DNA of 64,000 nucleotides from Stichopus chloronotus (GCA_021234535.1 CM037843.1:822021-886020); one strand, 5' to 3'. Counted from the first letter of the stretch, positions 12,560 through 25,384 are shown. The notes: generated by a model from the letters alone, not told the origin. A program made the numbers and translations.

Positions 12560-14100
12560 TCCATAATCTACACTACTTCTGGTACTGTACACACAAACAA
12601 ATCCCTTCATTAACTGGCTGACCACAGGCTGCACACAACACCTTTTAAACATTTCCCTGAAATGACTTACAAACATTGTCATGTTCAGTTATGTCAAAAG
12701 AGGGAAAGGGAAATAATAAACACATACGGCTGCTGATAAAAAGGTTAGCAGGCTTAATATGTCCTGCAAAGCAGCATGTCATATCTGGAGAGTCAATTGG
12801 CTGCAGAAGGGTGGAACTGATAAACATAATCCCAACCTTTTACATGTGTGTCATGTTTTATTGCATGAATAGGGATGTACATCAAACATGCCCTGCCTGC
12901 ATGTTGTAGCATTCTTGGTTCATCATGACTTATTCCTATATTCCTAAATAGTCATACAAGGCATGCTGACTTCACTGGAGAGTTACTTGTATTGCCAGAC
13001 AGAAAAGTGAACTTCAATGGCAAGGAAAAGTATCAGCAACTTCGCATTTTTTGACTCCATAGATGAATGTCCATCGCAAAAGTTTCACATGTTTAAAGTG
13101 AAATCTTTTTCTCGTAAATTACAGCACTCTTCTAAAAACATGCAACTTGGATTGTTGGTTTCCAATCATAGCCATTCTTCTCCCTGCCTTTCAACTACAC
13201 TCTTCACTGATAATTTGAACTTGTTTATTGCTCAATTCTGCAGGAACAGCTAGTCAGCAATAGGTTGCCCACAGCACAGTCTGCAAACAAGACTAATGCT
13301 GCATTTAATAATTCTTTATGGGAGAGATCTAGACTGAATTTGTTCATCCACTCATTCGGTAGTTAGTACTTTCATTGACAAGTCATATGTAGTACATCAG
13401 CATCTGACTGGTGCGAGTGACAGAATGCTAAATGGAAAACTCTTGCTGTATGCATTGCGAAATCCTAATCTGCCAGGAACATTCATTTTAATTAATCAAA
13501 TACGGTACTTTCACGTGACAATTGAAAGATATGCTATATATGATATGCTGTACATGACACTACCCTCCATTGATCAAATAATAACTTCTGCTCACTGTGG
13601 CTTCATATGTTTAACACTAAAAAGATCTTGTTGTGAAGTAAACCTAACTTCTGTTAGTTTTGCAAAAATCACAAATATATGACAATATCTTAGTTGTTGT
13701 TGATATTGTTTTTACATCGTTACATTGTTTTTAACAACATTTGCATTATTTCTGAAATTCCTTTCTGGGGATCAAAGTCATCACAGACATGGCTATTGCA
13801 ATCATCACATGAAAAAAAACATCGTGAAAGTTATTTCCATTCAATATATTTCAAGACCAAATTAACGGCGTGGTACACATGCTCGCTTGCACAAAGTTAC
13901 GTGGAGCTTCATTATGTCAATGCTCACATACAAACGCTTAGACAGCGATGATCTGTCTGCATCATTCAGTCGGCTCGGTATATCATCACATCAAACTAAC
14001 CTGGAGTAGTCCACCCTCTATCAGTGCTGCAATGTCATCAGAGTGGTCAACAAAATTTTGTTGAACAAAATCCTGTTCTTTCTGGTCTTCCTCTCCAGCC
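12560..14100. other. Probable 3' UTR / 3' flank of the exchanger gene
   Basis: Downstream of the exchanger stop on the minus strand. AATAAA hexamers on that strand occur at 13224-13229 and 12857-12862 and are candidate poly(A) signals, but sequence alone cannot show which, if either, is used. A short open frame next to the stop is treated as a separate finding. Confidence 0.3.
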
Positions 14101-14480
14101 TCAGAATCCAGAAATCACTCCATAAGACTCCAAACTGCTGATTACTATGTAAAGAAGCCACAAGCAGCAAAAGAATATGCATGTAATGAACTTAGGCCAC
14201 CAGGGACCACCTAGTTCAGCGCCGATCTTTGGATGAACTCTGCGGAACATTAGGACACATATACAGATAATGGCGAAACATGTGAAGATGGTTACTGAAA
14301 ACCCTAATGACCCACGATCAACACAAAACTGGTTACCGTCGATGAGGTGTTTGAAGGCAGCCAGAGTCCATGCTACACCGATGCCCAGAAATACGTTGAC
14401 AGCATTACTCCCAGTAACGTTGCCTATCGATGCATCTGCGTACTTATCTCCAACGGCTGCCACTTTACTAGCGAATGTAT
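14101..14480 (-). CDS. Sodium/calcium exchanger (SLC8/NCX), terminal coding exon
   Basis: This exon encodes the last 125 residues of a plasma-membrane Na+/Ca2+ exchanger, which moves Ca2+ out of the cell in exchange for Na+. It opens right after a CTTGCAG acceptor. Two bases complete an Asp codon with the upstream exon, restoring the VPD-TFASKVAA junction of the alpha-2 repeat. DASIGNVTGSNAVNVFLGIG follows, and this conserved block helps form the ion pathway. Three hydrophobic helices come next (around VTIFTCFAIICICVLMF and FITCIFFCCLWLLYIVI, plus the alpha-2 helix). The protein ends SLESYGVISGF and stop, matching the short Gly-Phe C-terminus usual in animal NCX proteins. The SLC8 paralogue cannot be fixed from this part. 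Intron upstream: 14481-17447. Confidence 0.95.
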
Positions 14481-15659
14481 CTGCAAGTAGAGATCGGAGG
14501 TAGTTGTGAACATTGTTGCATGCATATAGCTTCACTGACATCATGTCTTTCATCAGAATGTAGCTAGTTAGTTAATTATTAAATATTCTTTTTAGCATTG
14601 AGCAGTAAGATCAGGACTGCAGATGAAATATGACACAAGTCAACATCAAACAAAGGCGACATTCCACGACTGTGCAGCTAACCAACTGACATCTGCTACC
14701 ACAAATTAATATAACTTTGGTTGAGGCATTTGGGTACCTTCTCACTCACTCATGAGTTGTTGATCAGCTCCAGCTGGTCTGCCTCTTAATTGTGTGTAGT
14801 CTCACAGGTGACATAGATCTGTAAGCTGACTATACTGCATCCATGGCATTGGTTTTAATGGTTTTAATGATGATGATTGCTTCACTAACAACCAAAAACT
14901 ACAGTACCTTTACAGTAACCGTCCTGAATACTGGAAATTTTATCACCATCAAGGTAAATTTCCTTGAAAATGATTGAAATGTAATTGAAATTAGGAAACT
15001 GTTATCTTTATAGGTGAAATTGAATTTATTTTGAATCTGTAATGTCACAAAAGAAATGAACTAATTGAATTTACTTTGTATTTTTTATACTCTCAACTGC
15101 TTAAAACTGTTGTGACCTTTCTTTTTACAACATTTAACCTCACTCTACAATAAACCAATCAAATTGTTTCACTGATGGTGTCAAACAGTTTGTAACCCTG
15201 AGGCAACTGAAAAGTATTACCTGTAGTTGACCATGGCCAGTCTATACAAATCATGAATTATGAACGAGACATTGGTGTTGATGTTTGAAGTAACTGCACG
15301 AAAAAAAACATTTCACTGTCGCTATGATATTTCACGTAAGAATTGTCACTGGATTATTTCTTTAAGACCAGTCACAGTGATTATTAAAGAGATGTACAAT
15401 AAAGGCAAAATTAAAGTTCATTGCAAAAGCCTGAGAAATATGGGTTTGACTTTCAGTAAACAGATATAAGGCAGAATAGATCTGAAACTGCTGGTATAGA
15501 AAATATTTGGAATAAAATACAAAATACACAGAAATGTATATGACACATACTGCATCCGACACAAACATCCAGAGGCTTTGTTATCCCCTCTCCATATCCT
15601 GACTTATGATTTAAGAGTGTAGGGATACCAGTTTTGCGAAACTGAGAGTATGCTGCCCT

Positions 15660-17275
15660 CATTTTAGAAGTTTAAAGAAAGTTCCTTTGTTCTTTGGAAG
15701 TTAAGCCAAGAAACCCAACACCGGAAGAGTCCTCCGTTGGAGATGCGGAAACCCCTCTGAGTCACTCGCGTTAGTCTTGGAGGAGCACTTGGCCTGTGCA
15801 GACGTCGCCTCCTTGACTCCGGCGTTTTGTTGCTAATTCGTCGTCATCCCGTATTCTAATTGCTCTGGGAACTGTCCTCCGAAGTCTTGTAACTGTTCCG
15901 AAACTGTCAGAACCAATATTACAACTGCCAGACCACCTGTGAGATTCCAGAACGTTTCTTACTGTACATCATAACCAATGTGTACAGGTGACTGTGTATT
16001 GAGTGTAGCCGCCATCTTGCAGGTCGACATCTTCAGCCGAGCTTGGTGTGTGGAACAGACTATATTAACCCCGTGTAATGATGACTGCACTTACTACTTT
16101 CGAGCTGAACATTAGCGATGATTACTATCGAGAAGCTAGAAGTCAACTCTACTAACAAGTAACACTACAGTTGAAACAGGTACCTTGCCGCGTCGCGTCC
16201 GTGATCGATCCATAGGCTAATTAATGTTATTTCATATGTTCATAATTCAGTTTGTATTGCCATGAAACTAAATGTTTATGTTAATGTATTCATTACTGCA
16301 TCATTATGAGTTATGTAACTTACGTGAAGTAAGACATAATGTTACGATGTAATATTCTGAAAGTTAGGCTCCCAAGTGTGTATTTACTGTTGTGTTTACT
16401 GTGAGGCCTAGTGTTAGGCTAACGATGTGTAGCTCCCAAGTGTGTGTTGTTAACTTAAGCGTGATATGGCCATTTGTGTGATTACTGTGTGCTGGCTAGT
16501 GTTAGCCTGGTATGTTGATGTTGTTTAAAGTACGACCTCAGTGGGTCAAAGGTTAGGCTTGTTTACATTTTCTGTCATGTGTCATGAAAGCTAGGTGTGA
16601 GCAGACACAAAGCAGGGGTGTACCAAATCTGGGTTTACTTTACATGGTGTGTAATGTAGAAAGTATTCTTTAAGTCTTTTTATTTCCTTTTATTCCTTTT
16701 TTAGTAACTGGGTTTTAATAAACTGGGAGGTTCAAATCATAGACAGTTGTCATATTGTGTTTTGATGTCTCTAGTGTTGGTTGCAGCAGAAACTAGTTTA
16801 TAGAGAATTGCTATAATTCTGCGGAGACAAACCGTCACTTGTGAATAGTCTGAGATAGTTCTGTGTGTCAGTCTCATACGAGAAAGGTGTAATTACCGAC
16901 ACAGTATCTATGCGCCTGTATTTGTCTTTGTGTTTGTTTGCCGAGGATATAGATAAGGGAAGTTGGACAACAGTGCCGAGACTTAAATGTCGTCCCTTAG
17001 GATCTATGATGAGAGGCAATTGTTGTGTTTAATTATAGGCACTCAGCTATGTCGCAAGTAGGAGTTGGCTCGTGTCCCCTCTGTCCGTCGAATGTAGTAA
17101 TGCTACACTCAGTAGCTGAATAAATTGTACCTTGCCTCACAACTACTGGCCTGATACCCAGTAGGCTTGGCCAACGACCCCCAATATTTAACATCAGTAA
17201 GGACGCCCCCAAGTTTAGCCATCAGTGCTTAAAGGTCTCATAGACCCCCGGGGTGCGTATCCTTACAAGAGGATA
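15660..17275 (+). mobile_element. Possible degenerate LTR-type or unclassified insertion in the exchanger intron
   Basis: The composition shifts abruptly to GC-richer, CpG-containing DNA at about 15700 and again at 17040-17270. Inside are short direct repeats (GGCTCCCAAGTGTGT-like at 16366 and 16430), an AATAAA at about 16716, and a TTGGTTGCAGCAGAAAC motif near 16778 that could be a primer-binding-site-like sequence just after an LTR. No retroviral-type open frame survives, and I could not define matching ends. Tentative; it could instead be an unrelated old repeat. Confidence 0.3.
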
Positions 17276-17447
17276 TCAACAAAAATAAAGATTAACGCCC
17301 AAGAAAGCTAATGGGAAAGATGATGCAGTCCTGTGTACTGATAGCAGATTCATTAATAACAATGGCAGACTATTCATTATTTTCTTTTCTGATATTCACT
17401 TGTCAGACTGAAAAGGCTCTGACTATGATATATATACTAAGAATTAC

Positions 17448-17726
17448 CTGGTACACTTGTTCCAAGTGCCACAAAGGAAATAGCAGTGACGGTGTCCCTG
17501 AGTCCGATGGTGCAGCCAAACATGGATGCAAGATCACCGATCAGTGCCGTCAGAATGGCAATCCAGGTGATGGAAACGGCAAAACAAGCCCATCCTCCAA
17601 GGTAGTCAGTCGGTGGGACAAAGGCAAAGAGAACTTTCCAGAAGATTGTCAGGAAATGCATAATGTAATCTCCAAAAGAGGGCAATTTCTCTTCCACTTC
17701 ATCATCCTCATCATCATCATCTCCAC
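17448..17726 (-). CDS. Sodium/calcium exchanger (SLC8/NCX), penultimate coding exon
   Basis: A 279-bp exon flanked by a TTTTCTAG acceptor and a CCAG/GTAATT donor, both introns in phase 1. It encodes an acidic cluster (GGDDDDEDDEVEE) marking the end of the large cytoplasmic loop. This is followed by LPSFGDYIMHFLTIFWKVLF, the transmembrane segment that begins the C-terminal membrane half, and then the first part of the alpha-2 repeat, ending in VALGTSVP. The acidic stretch, the FAFVPPTDY turn and ALGTSVP are strongly conserved in animal NCX proteins. Joined to its neighbours it reads without a stop. The upstream intron spans 17727-23970 and contains the CAT microsatellite. Confidence 0.96.
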
Positions 17727-17789
17727 CTAGAAAATGGACAATAGGACAGGAACAAATGTTGTGGCAAAACCCAAACATTCTGTCATGAC

Positions 17790-20425
17790 ATCAAAACTAA
17801 TGTAAAAGTACCTGTCCACATGCTAACATTTCATTATTCTTGAGGGAAAGGTCTGAGAAACTAAGTAGATTAATAAACTTATATATCATATGAAAATGGG
17901 AGAAACAGTAAGGAGAATCTACCAGCAAGACCCCCAAGTAAAACCTAAAGAAGTCAACCTTTTTTGTCAGTTATATAAATTGGTTCAAATTAATGAATAA
18001 TTGTAGCAAGCTCCTTTTCTGTGATGTTGTACTACAAATACCGAAGTTAAAGGATATTTTGCTAATTTTATTTTTTTCTAAGTTTTTATTAAGTATCATT
18101 ATTTTCAGTTTTTCAACTAAACGAATGTAAAATGCCAATTCTATACGTTGGGGACAATATGGTCCACATTTTATGCAAGTTAAGGGTCTAGATATCATGT
18201 GAGGTTGTATGACAGTTACCAAGGTCTTGGCTATGTTATACACAAGGAATTAGACAATACTTATTAAGGATCATCTACTTCCAGTGTGTTATGTCTACCA
18301 TGGAAATGTCAGCAGTTTTACTTTTGTGAGTATAAACTCGAACTGAAGTAAAGTTTCAGCTTATCGAAGCATTCATTTAGCCAATAGAGTCAGTACAATA
18401 CAGTGCAGTATGGTCTAGGTTAAATGCAGTTAAAAAGGGGAAAATTAACTGAGGAATGTTGATTATTTTCAGGGAAAACTATTTTTTGGTAACTTCAACC
18501 GAATTTATCTGTAGTGAGGAAGCGGTTGACCATTCAGATTCTAGAAAAACAAGATTATCAAAGATATTAGAAACATTGACAAAAAAAATATAGAAAAGAA
18601 ACTCTAGAGACTTCATCAAACTGGGTATGGAGATTAAAAGCCTTTGCTGTAAAAAGAGAATGCAAGAATAGTAATTTGCATAAACAATTTGGAGTAAAAT
18701 CAAGGGTATGGTACTTTATATTACTTTATTTTACAGATTTAATAAAACAAATGCATCAGTTACTGACGTATGACCAAACCTTTCCGGCACCTCACATTCA
18801 AAACAGTCATGTTGTAGGCTAGAGTACCAGAGTTACCAGTTTCACTAGAGGACTGATTCTGATTCAAGGACCTAGAGAAGTGTTCATCTCTGACACACAG
18901 AAAAGATGTATAGTAAGTAATCATATGAGTCGATCAGTACCATGGGTCAATCACTGTGTTCTAAACAACAGCACAGCGTGTAAGGCGCGATGAGATTTCA
19001 ATATAAACTTGACCTACAATAATCCTTGAACAATATCAAATACAATTATTTGCCTTCTCATTTTTGAAGTTCAAAGAGAGTATGTTACTTCTGGTGTCTT
19101 TGATGAGGTTTGTATAGTACAATTTTAGAAAGTGAAGAAAACATTCTTTTGTCTGTTAACATTCATGAAATGAGTCTCCCTTTATGGTAAAGATGAGCAA
19201 AAGCTAATAAGAAACTGACCACAACCTATCTCTTGTGTCAATAAAATCTCACCTTCATCTGTTCTGTTTGCACTCAAGCGAGTAGTGAGAATAGTGAGGA
19301 TTACTTACAGTAATAGGGAGATTGTAGAAGCAAAGTGTAAATTGCATAGGAATAAACCACAAAATGTTGAAGTCACTTACCATCGCTAATTACACTTTCC
19401 TGACTTGTGCCTGCCAGGTCGGGGAGAGGGCTTATGGGCATTTTGCATCGCATGTCGTTATTGTTAATCACGGTAAACAATTGTTTTTCTTTCAAATTTT
19501 CCAACCTTCAATCCCTGCAAACAGTTCTAACCAGTTGTTCTGGCTCCTGGGTGCAGTAGAGTGTCCTGATCAATTTTTGAGATTATTTGCCTCTTTTTTG
19601 GGGGGCAGAATTACAATCTTCAGACAACTAGAGACATCTTGGGTAGACCTAGACTTATCCCACACTTTGTATATTTCATTTAAGCATGGTGTACCCAAAT
19701 TTCACATAATACTAAAATCATACCTTGATTACAATTACATTGTATTAAAGGTAAGTCTTGTGGAAGAAGCACAGTAACCAAACAGGTGAAAAATTACACA
19801 TCACCATGATATGCATTCTTTAGCCGTCACTGCATTTCAGAAGAAATTTTGGCTACTGCTCAGAGTGATCCAGAAACATTGATACTTCTTCAAGAAATAA
19901 TATTTGATACAACCCACAGGTGTAAATAAGAAGAGACATGCAAGAGACATGCAAGCTTGATGATCAAGGTGATATAACATTGTAAGTACACTGTCAGCTA
20001 GTTGAATGCACAAAGCAAAGTCAAAGAAATATGCAAAACTATCGACCTTTTCCACCAGGTGTTATAGCAGAGCCCTAGTTGACAGAATAATTTAGTAAAA
20101 TTTCCATAAATTACTCATCTGTTTTCTGCAGCTATGACAATAAAGGTGATGCTTACAATATTTTGCAAAATTCTAACATGTAAATACTGACATTACATTG
20201 ATATACTTATTATAGCCTAGTGTATAAAACAGTGTATACTAATGCAGTTTGCCATGGGTTGATAATGAGTATGTTATTCCTCCTACTGCCCCAAGAATAT
20301 ACTGTTACATAAAACCAAAGAAGAAATGTATATGAAGACTGAAAGGCCAGCTATGAAAAGTCCTACTACAATTAAAGGCAGACTCCAGGTTCTGCATATG
20401 GAAATGAATAGATGTTGCATGTGAA
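17790..20425. other. Exchanger intron, no other gene seen
   Basis: AT-rich intronic sequence on the gene's minus strand. Open frames such as 19364-19777 (plus strand) carry no recognisable domain and lie antisense to the host gene. Confidence 0.4.
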
Positions 20426-20429
20426 CAGT

Positions 20430-20535
20430 AGGCATATGATGTCAACATATACAGCATATATTAGCATATAGAGTGTATGTCAGCATAAAGAGTGTATGCT
20501 AGCATACACAGTGTACGCTAGCATTTACAGTATGA
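20430..20535 (+). repeat. ~22-bp tandem repeat (AGCATA...GTGTATG)
   Basis: Four to five degenerate copies of a unit near AGCATAGAGAGTGTATGCT, inside the exchanger intron. The repeated TGCTAGCATA is palindromic. Confidence 0.65.
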
Positions 20536-20539
20536 TTGT

Positions 20540-22015
20540 AGTATGCTAAAACCTACAAACACTGAATCTATGTATTCCACAAAAAATAAAGGCAGCATAC
20601 ATGTTGTTCATAGATTGTCGAGCATCTGTTCTGGATACAGTGCAAATTCCAGACATGCACTGCCACTGCTTATATGACCGTGCCATAACAAAATGTAGCG
20701 CTACTTTCAACCCGGTACTGACCTACAGTAGTACACTGTGTACATGAAAATACTAGGTTGCTGTGGTGCCACTGCCAGACATATTGAACAAGAAATACAC
20801 CTACATGTTGCAATCACCTTGTCACCTTATAATATGAGGTCATTTTGGTATCGGATATTTGAGGATGGTGGATGCATAGCATTATGGCTGAACTAGTGCT
20901 GTAAAGAAAACCTAACTGTGTGACTTGTTAGTGTAAATATTACTGTAGACATTACTGGCTTTTAGGCCTAGTATAAGTGACGAAAATGCAGAAATTGGGT
21001 TATTTGCAAATCAACTTGCTAATTGCAATACACCGCAGACTAACATCATTATATCATAACTCCCATGCATGGCCCAAGCGATGATATTAGGAGTTCATGA
21101 CTTTCTTTTTAAAAAGATATTCCATTCCTACATAATTTGGGATATGTGCTACGATTTTTTTCTCCACCTTTATACATATAAATCATTCGTAATACTTTTA
21201 AACAAACTTTGAGTCAACAACTAATGAAAAAAACAAACTTCTACTTATAGGAATGTAATATTCAATACATAGAATGGCTGTTTACGGGCATGATTGAGGA
21301 TATAACAATTTCTAAGAGCTTTTTAATTCTATGCAAACAGCTAAATCATCACAAAATAAAAAAATAATAATAAATTGGATGTAGGAGGCTATATTTGTAC
21401 AGCTTTATGCTTCAGATGTATGGCCTATTTCCTTTCGTACATAATGATCAATTGCAGTAAACAATGATAATACTAGCAATAGAGGTAACTAGTGCATAAT
21501 GAGACTTCTCCCAGTGCCCACTGCTTTGAAAGAAATAGAGAATTTTTGGTGATTATCCCATAATTCCTTATGACAGGACTAGTCCCATGTCATATCTAAT
21601 AGAAAACCATGACTTTATCATTCAGCTCTAAAAATGTAACTGATTTAACGAAAACTTGTCGACATAAAGTTGATGACGTGTCAGGAAAGGTAAACAGTGA
21701 TGCTAGATCTATAAGGTGTCATAGACATATACCTGGATGAGAAACATGACTCAAGAAACTATATGAAGTTAATATGTGCTTGGAAAACGGGTCAAGAAAG
21801 ATTCATCTTGCACTGTTGAGTAGCTTATTCACTGTACATGCATTAGGCTAGGGCCACATATAATTTTGGTATCTTCAGCAATCAAAGCAATGCATGGGTT
21901 GATATAAAATGTCATTGAAAGTTTAAAGGAATGACAAGTTTACCTCTTCAGGAATGTCAATTTTATTTTTCTTAGTATGGAAACATTCCAAATATTGTAG
22001 ACAAATGTTGCTACT
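20540..22015. other. Exchanger intron, no feature seen
   Basis: AT-rich sequence with no convincing coding potential on either strand. Confidence 0.4.
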
Positions 22016-22017
22016 AA

Positions 22018-22215
22018 ACCATCATCATCATCATCATCTTCATCATCATCACCATCATCATCTTCATCATCATCATCTTCATCACCATCATCATCACCAT
22101 CATCATCATCACCATCATCATCATCACCATCATCATCATCTTCATCATCATCACCATCATCATCATCACCATCATCATCTTCATCATCATCACCATCATC
22201 ATCATCTTCATCATC

Positions 22216-22265
<50 letters not shown>

Positions 22266-22275
22266 CAACATCATC

Positions 22276-22307
<32 letters not shown>

Positions 22308-22359
22308 CACCATCATCATCTTCATCATCATCATCATCATCTTCATCATCATCATCTTC

Positions 22360-22391
<32 letters not shown>

Positions 22392-22393
22392 TA
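22018..22393 (+). repeat. CAT/CAC/CTT compound trinucleotide microsatellite (~375 bp)
   Basis: An almost pure (ATC)n run with interspersed CACCATC and TTCATC variants. It opens long frames on both strands that translate as poly-His (plus) and poly-Met (minus). Both are artefacts of the repeat. It lies in the intron between two exchanger exons. Confidence 0.98.
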
Positions 22394-22399
22394 AAGGTG

Positions 22400-23965
22400 T
22401 CCTGTGAGATGGTAGTTTTCCATCAAGGAACAAATTTAAGTAATTTACTACATGTCACAGATTGTGACCAAACAGCTTATTGCAGCCAGGAATACTCTAC
22501 TGTATCATTAGAAATGTTCAGTAGATTTTGAGGGTAGAAACAGACCTTAGTAAAGACAATACAGGTCCAACTATGGAACTGCCTAGACATCCAGAATACT
22601 TAATATTTATCTGCAATTGTCAGTTCTACAGAAACAAAAATGTCTGAAATGAGCAGTTGACTTTAAATATAAACTGACTAGAAGGAAACACTTTCATGTC
22701 TGATCAATTGCTCTTTTATCAACTGTGTCTAATTCTCACAGGAGCTAATGATTGATTTTCAAGCAGTTCTTTGAGTGAAATCACTTCTCCAAAAATGATT
22801 ACCAGAGCAATTTGCAAGACAGAGTATCAAGGTAACCAACATAAGCATTTTCATACTAATTCTAGCATGTTTCTTTTTTTTTAATAGATTCTAGGGTTGT
22901 AGTATACATTTTAAGAAATTTTTAGTAATAATGTATTTGAATTCTTATTTTCTGTGAAAATTTCACAACTGGCAACCAATTCCTCCTGGTGAAACAGACA
23001 ATGAGCAAAATGAGAACACAATGTATGACATCACGCTCAGATGTTGGACTGTGTACGAGACCATGCACTGCAACATTAAAACATTGAGCACTGAAATGAG
23101 TATCAATCTTTCATTATGATACGTCATTATCACACGTTCACCAGCAGAAGCTTAGCCAGACTTTTGATCTAGGGGTTGCCCTGCCACCCAACCCCTTCCA
23201 CTCAGGGGGAAGGGAGTTGGGTGGCAGGGCAGACACAGTTGATATTTCATTGATTCCATTTGAAGTCACAGAGTGCGGGAGAGGCAAGGTCTTTAATGGG
23301 GGGGGGGGGGAACTGCTGTGCCTGTTGGGTAATAATAAAAGAAATGAGTACTTAATCAGTTCACAAACTGTCCCTATCACTTGAATTTCTGGTTTGCCCC
23401 TGTAATGTGCATAATTTAGACTGAAAATTCTGTCAATATCCATGGAAAATGATGTACAAGGAAAAAAGTCTCTGTGTTGACATAACATTTCTTGATTATG
23501 GTACACCATCATTTATGCCATTGATTAGTACACTCTGTACCAATACAAATACAAGTGAAGAGACAACAAATCAATGAAAACTACTATTTAGTGTTTTCTC
23601 AGTCATTCTGGGATTTCAAGCGAATCATGTTTTTACGTCAACTTCTGCTGGTAACCCAGCAGACTAGTGATTGTGGGCTTGGTTGGGTGAAGACAGATAA
23701 AATTTGAGAATTAAGTTATTCTGTAATTTACCCTTCTGCAATAACACACACACAAAATGAATCATGCACTAAGTGGGAAGCTCCAGCTCATGTTCCTCCT
23801 GTCTTCAACATAAACAAGCATTATTTGTTTTGAACTGCTTTGTTTTCATGTCTGGGTTTATTTTCAAACCAATAATCCTAACAAAACTATTTGACAATTT
23901 GATAATGGTTATAGACTGTTCAACCAGTTGGGAGAAATCGTAGGAAGAAGTAGTGAAAATGTTGA
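22400..23965. other. Exchanger intron; G-run and short inverted repeat
   Basis: A homopolymer of about 12 G lies near 23298-23310. Just before it, GGGTTGCCCTGCCACCCAAC (about 23173) and its near complement GTTGGGTGGCAGGGC (about 23216) form a short inverted repeat. No coding sequence is apparent. Confidence 0.5.
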
Positions 23966-23970
23966 CTCAC

Positions 23971-24070
23971 CTGCACTGACGGTCAGGGCTTCCACAAACT
24001 GCTCCCGCCAGGAAGAGGTACCCACAACTAACGAAAGGTTGGTCTTCTTAATCAGTTTATCTACTGTGTT
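23971..24070 (-). CDS. Sodium/calcium exchanger (SLC8/NCX), small exon before the acidic cluster
   Basis: A 100-bp exon with a TTTCTTTTCTTCAG acceptor and an ideal GCAG/GTGAGT donor. It starts at a codon boundary and ends in phase 1, so its final G joins GT of the next exon to make Gly. It encodes NTVDKLIKKTNLSLVVGTSS, then WREQFVEALTVSA, the stretch linking the second calcium-binding domain to the C-terminal membrane half; this block is close to invariant in animal NCX proteins. The three exons found total 759 nt, or 252 residues plus stop, with no interruption. The exon expected next upstream (ending in the EES-EFK-type motif that closes CBD2) was not found between here and 64 kb. Confidence 0.93.
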
Positions 24071-24369
24071 CTGAAGAAAAGAAACAAAAGTCATTAACTA
24101 CCTCTGTTGAAGACTGAATCAGGTTGGGTGCAGTGAGGTAAGTTTAAATGGTAACATTTTGTTAGATACCCTCCTGTCAAAGTGCTGATAGTTAATGTCA
24201 ATTAATAGATGACACAGATGGAATCAATAAAAAATAGTTACAGCAGAAACAAAAACTGTCCAAACACGTCAAGAGAAAGAATGATTCCAGGATGAGTATG
24301 TGACCCCAGACAGAGAGAGAGATACATGATTGTCTTCAATTGAGAATGTAGGTGATTTATACCTCTTTC

Positions 24370-24545
24370 CATAGTGAATGAGGAATGTTGTTTGGTCAAA
24401 TGTCATTAATGTTTACCTGAGTTCTGCAAGAAAACACTGACCTTTGGCCAAACAACATTCCTTCTCCAAACTAGGGCCCGACATGAAACACATACTCATG
24501 AATACAATCCATGGGATGTCACTGTGGGAAATATTAACCAGAATG
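24370..24545. repeat. Foldback repeat, copy 1
   Basis: AGGAATGTTGTTTGGTCAAA at 24381-24400 and its complement at 24443-24462 pair at 19 of 20 positions across a 42-bp loop. A diverged relative lies at 27.18-27.37 kb and shares blocks before and after the stem, including CATACTC...GGGATG. Confidence 0.6.
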
Positions 24546-24549
24546 CAAA

Positions 24550-25380
24550 AATGCATGGTGGTTACAACTTTCCTATCATGAGCATTTTTTTTCTGAATTA
24601 GTACGTGTCAAAGGCTACCTATGCTTTATAATACAAAATATGAGAGCTGAACAAGCTTCCTTGCTTGAGATCATATCTAAAAGGTTTTCACAATTTGACC
24701 CTTGTTGACAATGAATGATCTTTGACCTCCAGTTAAGACCAAATGGTTCTTGTACCCAAAGAGATACAACTACATACTGTATTTGACAGTATCTGTCTTA
24801 GCTTCCCTTCTTGAGATATGATGATTACTAGAATTTAACAACGTGACCCTGTTGATCTCAAACGAACTATGACCTATGACCGTCACAAAAGACAATGGAA
24901 TTCTTGTATACTCAATGTGATACATTTTGATTCTGAATGGGAGATCTGCCCAAGTTTTCCTTCTTGAGATACTGTGTTTATAAAATTTTCACAAATTGAC
25001 CCCTGTTGATGTCAAACAACCTTTGACCTCCACCAACACGAAAAGTGATCTTGTAATCAATGTGGTACACTTACATACCACAATATGACATTTGTCCAAG
25101 CTCTGCTTCTTGAGGTATTGTGTTTACAAGGTTTTCATAGTCTGACTCCTCTTGACCTCAACTGATCTTTGACTTTCACAAAAATCAGTGGGGATCTTTC
25201 ACTCAATGTGGTACACCTACATACCAAATATGAGATTTGTCCAAGCTTCCCTACTTGGGTAGGTAGGACATCTTGGATACACTTTCACCGGACATACATA
25301 CACACATACCCACATGTACACACACACATATGCATAATTTCAAAGGTACGATTATCATCAAAATAAAAAAAAAATGTTTT
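24550..25380 (+). repeat. Dispersed element of ~145 bp tandem units (GACCTTTGACCTCC family), copy 2
   Basis: Five units with CTTCCCTTCTTGAGATA-type anchors near 24651, 24796, 24951, 25096 and 25240, so the period is about 145 bp. It ends in the same CATACATACACAC microsatellite, 'AAAGGTACGATTATCATCAAA' block and A-rich tail as copy 1 at 1.0-1.7 kb. Both copies lie in the same orientation. Confidence 0.8.
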
Positions 25381-25384
25381 TTTT

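Noticed and set aside
14270..14503. Plus-strand 77-codon frame overlapping the exchanger terminal exon
   Set aside because: Antisense shadow of a well-supported coding exon.
21954..22394. 146-codon poly-His frame (+) and 139-codon poly-Met frame (-)
   Set aside because: Pure products of the CAT microsatellite, lying inside an intron of the exchanger gene; no unique coding sequence.
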